DNA from: Paenibacillus pini JCM 16418
GTDB lineage: Bacteria > Bacillota > Bacilli > Paenibacillales > Paenibacillaceae
Length of the DNA: 64,000 nt
Direction: 5' to 3'
Assembly: GCF_000576305.1 (NCBI RefSeq)
Contig: NZ_BAVZ01000007.1
Coordinates: 1-64,000, forward strand
Position numbers and translations under genes: made by a program. The notes under the pieces were generated by a model that saw nothing but the letters and a program-made list of their open reading frames with translations, did not search any database and had not been told where the DNA came from. This document shows positions 57,915-64,000 of this stretch, one piece after another. Position 1 is the stretch's first letter, and each line of letters opens with the position of its first letter.

Positions 57915-57979
57915 ATATTGTTGTAGTGATTAATGTATTCTTAACTCATACGTAAACATATACCAAAGGACGTGTTCAT

Positions 57980-58293
57980 GTGCGTATCCAGTCAGAAAGA
58001 TATTCTTGGAATGAGAAGAATAGTAGGCATGGTGTGAATCGTGACCAATCCACACCTGAATTCCAACTTGAACTGCAAGAGCAACAAGCGAATGGTAAAA
58101 GTGATGGTGGCGCCAAGCTGGTTACATGCAGAGAAGGATGTTTTACCCGCCAATATATCGTTAGGCCGATGGTAGCCGGGTTTTACTAAGTGAAGTGAAG
58201 CAGCCAGAGGTAGAAGCGAGTCCAATAGATAAGAGCAAAAAGGACGATACCGATAAATTCTTTGTCCCTATGGGCGGATACTCGGGTAAATAA
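57980..58293 (+). CDS. small conserved protein, unknown, frameshifted
   Basis: Restored product of about 104 residues, not recognised. It starts at GTG 57980 after AAAGGA. The first frame ends at 58189; one G missing in the GGG at 58178-58180 restores AGVLLSEVKQPEVEASPID and ends KFFVPMGGYSGK at 58293. It is hydrophilic, with a Gln/Glu-rich segment (ELQEQQ) and no membrane helix. A shared terminator separates it from the convergent DUF4179 gene. The reading across the shift is inference from the clean open frame after it. Confidence 0.5.
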
Positions 58294-58306
58294 CTTATGT
58301 GTGGTG

Positions 58307-58343
58307 AAAAGAGAACTGTTCCATTCACGTGACAGTTCTCTTT
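58307..58343. terminator. bidirectional terminator
   Basis: AAAAGAGAACTGT and ACAGTTCTCTTT form a 12-base stem between two convergent genes, with A and T tracts on both sides. Confidence 0.88.
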
Positions 58344-58350
58344 GTATTTC

Positions 58351-59502
58351 TCATTTTTGTTCTACAGGTATAGTCACCTCTAGCTCAGGTAAATATACCC
58401 TAATAAAATCCCCGTTCCCATCATCATAGAACGACCCATTCCCGTGAGATGGTAATAAATACGGCTTGATGGTGATAAATTTCGGCGTGTTTGGAAAAGG
58501 AGTTAGACTCGTTTGGCGAGTCGCGGGTCTCTTTAAATCCTTCGTACCGTTTCTTCCCCAAGTACCATTAATCTCTTTCAATTCATTTCCTTGGTCATCG
58601 AATACGGTGTAATTGAGACTATTAATTTCTAAACCATTCGTGTAAGCGTAGGTTGTAGATTCACTTAATTTGAGCTGTGATGCTGTGGTGAAGATTTGTG
58701 TCGTTACAGGCGAAAGATCAATTTTGTCTACCGTAAACCGAATATATTTGCTAGCTTTACTGACATTTGGTTTCCAGACGGTATGCGGCACAGGTACTTT
58801 GTGAACAGGCGCTTCTAAATTAAAGGGCTCTTCAATCCCTGTTAAGTTCACTTGTAGATTGAGCTTAAAGGAATCAGGCAAGGTAACATCAATTTTCTGA
58901 TACTTATCCGTTTGTTTACTAATGGAGATGAGCGAGTTCTGATTATGGTGGGTTGGGGAAATCATATAAGAAAATGCAGCTGGTTCCATTTTTTTACCGT
59001 CAACGGTGAAATCAAAGTTTTTCATTTGTTCATCTAAACTGACGTTGGGGTCGCCTCCCTCGCGTTCAACAGCAATAACAAGGCGGATACCGTCATAGAT
59101 CACTTGGGTAATTTTAAGTTTTACGTCTTTATGCTGGATACGATTACTTCCCTGTTGTATATATCCCTTGTCTTCTGCTTGCTGTAGCCCGAAATCTCCT
59201 GCAATCTTGAACACCCCCCCAACAATGGGGATTTGCTTCAAAGACTCAGCCATGACAGGGGAGAAGAATGCACTGCCCACGAGTACGAGCCCGAGTGCTG
59301 CTGTGGCGGTTAAGGCGATCGCAGTTTTACGCATACGACGAAATAACGATTTAGCTTGTCCTCCTGGCGAATGCACTTCACCATTCTCAAAGTCTCGATA
59401 GAGATCATCCAAACGTGTACGTACCATAGTCGGAATAGCTTTAGAGGTACCCATCTTTCTTTTGTCTAAATCGAGCAGTTGCTCCAATTCAGTAGTTTTC
59501 AC
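58351..59502 (-). CDS. DUF4179 protein, probable anti-sigma partner
   Basis: Single-pass membrane protein of 383 residues. Residues 1-58 are cytoplasmic, a membrane helix lies at about 60-80 (TAIALTATAALGLVLVGSAFF), and the rest is an extracellular region with the DUF4179 segment (SLKQIPIVGGVFKIAGD, about 88-190) and beta-rich repeats. GTG start at 59502 after AAAGGAGA. The start overlaps the sigma-factor stop by 14 bases, the usual sign of a sigma/anti-sigma pair; the anti-sigma role is inference. Confidence 0.8.
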   Translation of the reverse strand: MKTTELEQLLDLDKRKMGTSKAIPTMVRTRLDDLYRDFENGEVHSPGGQAKSLFRRMRKTAIALTATAALGLVLVGSAFFSPVMAESLKQIPIVGGVFKIAGDFGLQQAEDKGYIQQGSNRIQHKDVKLKITQVIYDGIRLVIAVEREGGDPNVSLDEQMKNFDFTVDGKKMEPAAFSYMISPTHHNQNSLISISKQTDKYQKIDVTLPDSFKLNLQVNLTGIEEPFNLEAPVHKVPVPHTVWKPNVSKASKYIRFTVDKIDLSPVTTQIFTTASQLKLSESTTYAYTNGLEINSLNYTVFDDQGNELKEINGTWGRNGTKDLKRPATRQTSLTPFPNTPKFITIKPYLLPSHGNGSFYDDGNGDFIRVYLPELEVTIPVEQK

Positions 59503-60025
59503 GGATGATCATCTCCTTTTCCTGTTCAGTTTGTAATTGTAATAACAGTATCTTTCTAGCTCGGTGTAACCGAGTTTTTACTGCACTTTCTGAAATATCG
59601 AGGATACTCGCAATCTCTTTAATGGACATATCTTGAAAATAGTAAAGTATGATTGTGGTTCGCATAGATTCCTCTAGTCCCTGTACAGCCTCATGAAGTT
59701 CGATTTGGTCATAACCACCGCTAGTGGTCGCGATATCGGATAATCTCATTGCTGCATACGTCGATGTACGATTACGGAGTACCTTGTTGCATTCATTAAT
59801 AAGAATCCGAAATATCCAAGTTTTGAAATAAGCCGGATCACGTAGTTGATGAATTGATTTATAGGCACTTAACATAGATTCTTGCATTACATCTGCGCAG
59901 TCCTCTACTTGTCTGAGCATGGAGTAAGCCATTCCATACAAATCAGATTCAATCATGCGCATGAGTGATACGAATGCATGGCGGTCGCCACGCTGGGCTT
60001 TAATAACGTTCAGTTCATTATTCAA
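59489..60025 (-). CDS. ECF RNA polymerase sigma factor
   Basis: Sigma-70 family ECF factor of 178 residues. Region 2 (about 10-85) includes DCADVMQESMLSAYKSIHQLRDPAYFKTWIFRI, and region 4 (about 115-165) has LYYFQDMSIKEIASILDISESAVKTRLHRARK. The start is TTG 60025 after AAAGGAG. Cotranscribed with the DUF4179 membrane protein, which probably holds it inactive until an envelope signal. The AAC-type -35 of its own regulon is not visible upstream. Confidence 0.9.
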   Translation of the reverse strand: MNNELNVIKAQRGDRHAFVSLMRMIESDLYGMAYSMLRQVEDCADVMQESMLSAYKSIHQLRDPAYFKTWIFRILINECNKVLRNRTSTYAAMRLSDIATTSGGYDQIELHEAVQGLEESMRTTIILYYFQDMSIKEIASILDISESAVKTRLHRARKILLLQLQTEQEKEMIIRENY

Positions 60026-60172
60026 GGATAGGCTCCTTTCGTCTTTATATGGATTAGAGTGAAGGAGAAGTCAATCGGTTACATCGTTTAGAAGAAACTT
60101 TGTATTCTTAACTCTATGAAATTCTATGCTATACTACTAAAAAGGTATATTATGGGTTAATTGGAGGCGATT

Positions 60173-61189
60173 ATGGACAAACCAACCGTATTTATTGGCT
60201 CATCCAAAGAAGCGATTCCAATTGTAAACGCTGTCCAAGAAGAACTGGAACATTATGCTGAGGTGACACCTTGGCATAGGGGAGTTTTTCAGGTAAATCG
60301 CTATACAATGGAAGATTTAGAGCTTCAAATACAGAAGAGCGATTTCGCAGTATTTGTTTTTCATCCTGATGATGTCACCCTTTTTCGGGGTAAGCTATAT
60401 TATACATCAAGGGATAATACTGTATTTGAAATGGGACTTTTTTGGAGTAAACTGGGTAGAGATCGGGTATTTTTTCTTATACCAGCGCATATTCCTGAGC
60501 AGGAAGGCCATGATGAAGATAAAATTGAGGGATTCAAGACCCCGTCAGATCTATTAGGGATGACTACGCTGACCTATCAGCATAATCCGCGAAACTGGAA
60601 TGCAGCAGTTGGAGTGGCTTGTGGTAAAGTAGGGGCCAAGATTGAACAATTAGGATGCAGAAATCCAGATCCCTTCGAACTTTTACGTGAATCGGAAGAT
60701 GAGCGGGATCGTCTGTTAAAGATTATCGGATTCTTTGAAGAACTGAATCATAAGCCTTCACTGGATACCGTTTTGTTTAATAAAATATGTCGTGCACTTC
60801 GCGTTTCCTTCCTCTCTGTGCCCTACACGGTAAGTGGGACGGCTTTGTTTAAAGCAGGAGAAGTTACGATCCAGCAAGTGGGTGAAGACGGAATAGGAGA
60901 GGTCGGGCATGAATATTCACTTCAAGCGAATGTGGATAAGAAGCCGGACGAGGAACCTATTCATGTCGTGGACGTCCACGCGAGCGGAAATGTGACATTT
61001 AGTCAACGAAATCGCAAATCGGTTGTGAAGGAATATATCTTATGTTATCCTTTAGCGAGAAGATATGTGTTTACGATCCATCTTAGAGGCTCCGTACAAG
61101 TGACTGAGCATTTATTTGAAGCTTTATGTGAAATGAATAAAGCGTTGTTGGATTCGATCCATGATTTGTTAGGAGGGGAATCGTCGTGA
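60173..61189 (+). CDS. TIR-like (CAP12/Pycsar-type) domain protein
   Basis: Cytoplasmic protein of 338 residues. Residues 1-150 match the predicted nucleotide-binding TIR-like domain found in CAP12/Pycsar effectors: KPTVFIGSSKEAIPIVNAVQ, a helix with YTMEDLELQIQKSDFAVFVFHPDD, and RDNTVFEMGLFWSKLGRDRVF with the conserved candidate catalytic E86. Members of this family cleave NAD+ when activated during phage infection. Residues about 180-335 form an unrecognised alpha/beta domain, perhaps GAF-like. No nucleotide cyclase lies in view. GGAGG precedes ATG 60173. The next small gene overlaps its stop. Confidence 0.75.
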   Translation: MDKPTVFIGSSKEAIPIVNAVQEELEHYAEVTPWHRGVFQVNRYTMEDLELQIQKSDFAVFVFHPDDVTLFRGKLYYTSRDNTVFEMGLFWSKLGRDRVFFLIPAHIPEQEGHDEDKIEGFKTPSDLLGMTTLTYQHNPRNWNAAVGVACGKVGAKIEQLGCRNPDPFELLRESEDERDRLLKIIGFFEELNHKPSLDTVLFNKICRALRVSFLSVPYTVSGTALFKAGEVTIQQVGEDGIGEVGHEYSLQANVDKKPDEEPIHVVDVHASGNVTFSQRNRKSVVKEYILCYPLARRYVFTIHLRGSVQVTEHLFEALCEMNKALLDSIHDLLGGESS

Positions 61190-61356
61190 GTTATAATTCT
61201 AGACCCACGTTTCGTAAACTCGGACTGAAAAGTTCAGGGCTGCTGCCCATGGTTGGATTAAAAAAAGTGGTGGCTCCTTCTGTAGATGGTTCGGATGAAA
61301 CCTACACCGTTCTTTTTGAGAAGAAAGCTGAGTACGGAAAACCCGTGTATAAATAA
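61186..61356 (+). CDS. small protein, unknown
   Basis: 56-residue basic protein starting at GTG 61186, overlapping the stop of the TIR-like gene (GTGA), with an excellent AGGAGGGG upstream. Sequence begins MSYNSRPTFRKLGLKSSG and has no membrane helix. The overlap and SD make it a good candidate for a true small partner of the TIR-like protein. Function unknown. Confidence 0.6.
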   Translation: MSYNSRPTFRKLGLKSSGLLPMVGLKKVVAPSVDGSDETYTVLFEKKAEYGKPVYK

Positions 61357-61369
61357 TAGAATGTGCAGG

Positions 61370-61397
61370 GCCGCAACCTTTAGGATGCGGTCTTTTT
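61370..61397 (+). terminator. intrinsic terminator
   Basis: CCGCA-CC and GG-TGCGG pair around TTTA, followed by TCTTTTT. Confidence 0.8.
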
Positions 61398-61430
61398 GTT
61401 ATGTAACTCACCGAAGAGGAGATGTGCGAA

Positions 61431-61588
61431 ATGAAATCACAAGTAATCGACATTGGCGTAAACTTAATGGACCGGTCTTTTAAGCACATATTGTAGAAGT
61501 CATTGCTTCTTGTATGGGGAGAGAGGTACAAGAAGTAGCTGAAGAGACCGTGAAGACGACAAGGGCATTTTTCCGCATCGAGAAGTAA
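61431..61588 (+). pseudogene. tatD: tatD-type DNase remnant, internal deletion
   Basis: The frame begins MKSQVIDIGVNLMDRSFK, the conserved N terminus of TatD metal-dependent nucleases, with a GAAGAGGAG SD upstream. After about 18 residues it runs out of frame into IVEVIASCMGREVQEVAEETVKTTRAFF and the stop at 61586-61588, which is the usual TatD C terminus. The middle of the gene, about 200 residues with the metal ligands, is gone. The product cannot be active. Unlike the single-base breaks elsewhere, this is a real deletion. Confidence 0.75.
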
Positions 61589-61657
61589 CAAGATGATTTA
61601 ATGAGCTCTCTTATGTGTAAGATATAGGAAGGACTTACTTGCGAAAGGAGCGACATC

Positions 61658-61990
61658 ATGACTACATATAACAAATTAGTCCGCGACAAAATCCCGCATA
61701 TGATTAGTGCGAATGGCCAAGTATGTGAGACACGGATTTTGAACCCGGAGGAGTATAAAGAGGCACTTACTGCGAAGCTACGTGAGGAAACAGACGAGTA
61801 TTTCAATGCTTCGACAGATCAAGAGGCGCTGGATGAGCTCGCAGATATACTGGAAGTAATTCGAGCATTGGCGGATGTACGCGGTTCAAGTTGGCCGGCA
61901 CTTGAAGAGCTCAGGGCGGATAAAGCGCAGGATCGTGGAGCTTTTGAGGATCGCGTATTTTTGATGGATGTAACGAAAGAAGCAGAATAG
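61658..61990 (+). CDS. MazG-like / phosphoribosyl-ATP pyrophosphohydrolase-like protein
   Basis: All-alpha NTP pyrophosphatase-like protein of 110 residues. YNKLVRDKIPHMI starts the family, and EETDEYFNA with DELADILEVIRAL supplies the E-ExxD metal-binding helix pairs. Members hydrolyse nucleoside triphosphates and may clean the pool. AAAGGAGCG precedes the ATG. Monocistronic with its own terminator. Confidence 0.85.
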   Translation: MTTYNKLVRDKIPHMISANGQVCETRILNPEEYKEALTAKLREETDEYFNASTDQEALDELADILEVIRALADVRGSSWPALEELRADKAQDRGAFEDRVFLMDVTKEAE

Positions 61991-62021
61991 CACACAATTT
62001 CATTATAGAAATAAATGAAGT

Positions 62022-62048
62022 AACCCTTTCTTTTGGAAAGGGTTTTTA
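62022..62048 (+). terminator. intrinsic terminator
   Basis: AACCCTTTC and GAAAGGGTT form a perfect 9-base stem around TTTTG, followed by TTT. Confidence 0.85.
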
Positions 62049-62150
62049 GTTTTTGCGTTATTTTTGAAGGAAATAGGTTTAATCTCTGTTAAAGGTAAAA
62101 TTTAGGTTACTCATAGTTATAGTTTTTATTAAGGTTTGAGGGGAGTGTTT

Positions 62151-62507
62151 ATGATTAAATCAGGCTATCTATCACTGATATGGATCATGGTTGTTATTTT
62201 ATTGCTAGGAGGTTGCGGGAAAATGAATAAACAAGATGAAACGGATTTGATGAAAGAAGCTAAAACGATCGCAGTCCAGCATTTAAAAGAAAAATATGAA
62301 ATCGATGTTGAAATCACGAAACAAAAGATGCTCCCAACTTATGTGAATGATGAAATTACGATGGAAGGCCATGTGATCGGACATCCTGATCAAAGCTTTA
62401 ACATCGCGGTGGATTATAAAGAAAAGAAAACGATGAATTTTGCAATGAGTCCTGAATTAGTGAGTGCCATTCGCGCAAAAGGTCATGAGCCATTTATAAA
62501 AAAATAG
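62151..62507 (+). CDS. small lipoprotein, candidate immunity protein
   Basis: Lipoprotein of 118 residues with lipobox LLGGC (C22) after a clear signal sequence. The mature part (DLMKEAKTIAVQHLKEKYEIDVEI, then strands up to HPDQSFNIAVDYKEKKT) has a helix-plus-sheet cystatin-like look, resembling DUF1433/DUF4467-type small lipoproteins. GAGGGGAG precedes ATG 62151. It is followed 31 bases later by a type VII-like lipase. In S. aureus the lipase toxin TslA is neutralised by a lipoprotein of similar type, so an immunity role is likely but inferred. Confidence 0.7.
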   Translation: MIKSGYLSLIWIMVVILLLGGCGKMNKQDETDLMKEAKTIAVQHLKEKYEIDVEITKQKMLPTYVNDEITMEGHVIGHPDQSFNIAVDYKEKKTMNFAMSPELVSAIRAKGHEPFIKK

Positions 62508-62538
62508 CTTAAATCATTAGTAAGGAGGTCACATGTGA

Positions 62539-63804
62539 ATGAGTTCTAATGCTGTAGATGATGAAACTTATAAAATAATGTCTGATTTAGCCTACTCCGA
62601 TTTGAAGAAGGATCAGGAGCTAGAGGAACTCCCAGGCTGGAAAGTGCTTGAAACGCCAGCAAACAATGATCAATCTGGGTTTGACGCGGTTACCTTTGTA
62701 AATCCAGATACCAACCAGGCGGTCATTGCCTACCGTGGAACGGAGGGGAGCAAAGAACTATCCGAATCACTTCCCGATTTTTTAAATGATGGTGTCATTG
62801 GAATTAACGAACTTGGAAGAAAAATAACTCAGACAGGAACGGTTGCACCTCCTTGGAATGATTCAATAAAAAAAGCAGAAGATTTTTTAGGTGTGACAAC
62901 GTTTAATAACTGGATGGGTGATCGAGGTAAAGATATTGATAAAGCGACATTGGGTCAGAATAATCAGTTATACCAGTCAGAAGATTATGCAAATAAAATG
63001 AAAGATAAATATAAAGAACTCGACTTTTCACTAACAGGACATTCTCTAGGGGGAGGAAATGCACAGTATGCTGCCGCATATACAGGTCTTACGGCAGTTA
63101 CCTTCAGTGCACCTTCTGTTATAGCTAGTCTCACACCAGAAGCTAGAAGCAAAGCAGAAAAAGGTGAATTCGACTCTCAAATCGTAAATTTTGTACATCC
63201 TAAAGATATTGTAGGAAGCGGAACAATGGGCGGATTTGACCTTCATGTAGGTTCTACCTATTATATTAATTCGAACTATGAGGATGCTAATAAAGGGTAC
63301 AGTTTACTCGATAAAATTAATAATTCATTTGGTGGTGAAAACTACCACAGCTTAAATAATTATCATTTCAAGGATGGGTATCTTTCTAATGATTTATATG
63401 ATGCGGCGACGGGAGAGTTTGTGAGTAACTCGCCTAGGTTAACCTCTTCCAGTCATTCATTTGGTGGATTATCTACTTTATTCGGTGGTATGAGTCATCA
63501 ACTGGGTCTGCTTGCTACAGTGGTGGGATCAGGCAAGACGATCCGGGTCACTCCTGAACAATTAAAGGCAATAGCTGAGAAATGGAAGCTGAATGCAGAG
63601 CAGGTGAACGCTGACATGACGAGAGTGCGGGGACGACTTGCTAAGTATATGCATAGTAGTCATAGTCGCAGGCTTCAGCCGATAGTCATCCAACTGGATC
63701 AGTCTATTACGGAATTAAATCAATGGCATTTACAGCAAACTTTGGAATATTTAAATTTTATCAATAAGAAGGCTGAGCAATTTAGGCAAGCAGACAGTGG
63801 ATAG
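62539..63804 (+). CDS. class 3 lipase with C-terminal WXG-like helical domain, probable T7SS toxin
   Basis: Protein of 421 residues without signal peptide. The N-terminal alpha/beta-hydrolase (about 1-250) has AVIAYRGTEG and the nucleophile elbow SLTGHSLGGGNAQ (candidate S169); later Asp (HPKDIVG, about 220) and His (NNYHFKDGY, about 275) can complete a triad. Residues about 335-415 are helical (IRVTPEQLKAIAEKWKLNAEQV, QTLEYLNFINKKAEQF), like WXG100/LXG targeting domains. A lipase in front and a secretion domain behind is the reverse layout described for TslA. TAAGGAGGT precedes the ATG. Flanking genes fit immunity and partner roles. Confidence 0.75.
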   Translation: MSSNAVDDETYKIMSDLAYSDLKKDQELEELPGWKVLETPANNDQSGFDAVTFVNPDTNQAVIAYRGTEGSKELSESLPDFLNDGVIGINELGRKITQTGTVAPPWNDSIKKAEDFLGVTTFNNWMGDRGKDIDKATLGQNNQLYQSEDYANKMKDKYKELDFSLTGHSLGGGNAQYAAAYTGLTAVTFSAPSVIASLTPEARSKAEKGEFDSQIVNFVHPKDIVGSGTMGGFDLHVGSTYYINSNYEDANKGYSLLDKINNSFGGENYHSLNNYHFKDGYLSNDLYDAATGEFVSNSPRLTSSSHSFGGLSTLFGGMSHQLGLLATVVGSGKTIRVTPEQLKAIAEKWKLNAEQVNADMTRVRGRLAKYMHSSHSRRLQPIVIQLDQSITELNQWHLQQTLEYLNFINKKAEQFRQADSG

Positions 63805-63854
63805 CAGCTTATAACAACGAATAATGAATATTGATGAATTGGAGTGAAGTAGCA

Positions 63855-64000
63855 TTGAATGAAGAAATTCTGGTGGAACTGGATGACCTGATGCGGGCAG
63901 AACAGGAACTTACTTGGCTTCTGAGTCAGCTTCGTGCCGACGAGAAGGAGGCAAGGACACTGTATGGGCAGCTGGACGATTGGACGGGTCAGTCGGCAGA
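63855..64000 (+). CDS. WXG100-like small helical protein (cut by window end)
   Basis: Partial gene starting at TTG 63855 after GAGTGAAG. The 48 visible residues are a helix rich in Leu and Glu (ELDDLMRAEQELTWLLSQLRA) ending in DDWTGQSA, a typical W-x-G turn. It would be the targeting partner of the lipase toxin just upstream. The rest lies outside the window. Confidence 0.6.
   Translation, partial: MNEEILVELDDLMRAEQELTWLLSQLRADEKEARTLYGQLDDWTGQSA

Overview
This window looks like a chromosomal segment of a Paenibacillus-type Firmicute. The evidence is the Bacillus-style 5S rRNA and tRNA array, strong GGAGG ribosome binding sites with frequent TTG/GTG starts, YesM/YesN two-component pairs, LplABC-type sugar importers, CcpA-type cre sites and very many glycoside hydrolases. 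No phage, insertion sequence or CRISPR array was found.

Layout. 1-1165: end of an rRNA operon (5S) and eight tRNAs. 1206-11558: sugar locus 1 (YesM/YesN sensor pair, GH31, ABC importer, secreted GH16). 11734-11969: three more tRNAs. 12050-15997: Fsr-type efflux pump with a divergent AraC regulator, thioesterase, DUF948 protein and an RNase H with an N-terminal caulimovirus-type domain. 16307-36160: sugar locus 2, with an LplB/LplC/LplA-type importer, a divergent AraC-type regulator, then a cytoplasmic enzyme operon (two GH29 fucosidases, GH125, a clan GH-A enzyme, GH38, a CBM9-like protein and a transglutaminase-fold protein). The GH38/GH125/GH29 set matches the enzymes of known CcpA-controlled N-glycan loci. 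36360-39399: chemoreceptor, small secreted protein, GreA. 39461-43355: two overlapping WYL regulators, a 675-base intergenic region with a structured, tRNA-like RNA candidate and (AAATC)10, then a slipin (SPFH) gene. 43465-47778: YpsA, an oxidoreductase, an unknown protein and a hybrid kinase. 47797-57628: sugar locus 3 (AraC regulator, GH151-type fucosidase, YesM/YesN pair, ABC importer). 57980-64000: ECF sigma factor with DUF4179 partner, a TIR-like (CAP12/Pycsar-type) protein, a tatD remnant, a MazG-like protein, and what looks like a reverse-architecture type VII lipase toxin cassette cut by the window end.

How the genes work together. Each sugar locus joins a sensor or AraC regulator, a lipoprotein-dependent ABC importer without its own ATPase (presumably a shared MsmX-type ATPase) and hydrolases. 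A perfect cre match lies upstream of each importer, so all three are probably under catabolite repression. Fucose and mannose release recurs (two GH29, one GH151, GH38, GH125), pointing to host, plant or fungal glycans.

Data quality. Nine otherwise intact genes are broken by ten single-base losses, several in short homopolymers, and none by a gain. This fits assembly or sequencing deletions better than real decay. I therefore give these genes their full span and note the break. The tatD remnant at 61431-61588 is different: it has lost the middle of the gene and looks like real deletion.
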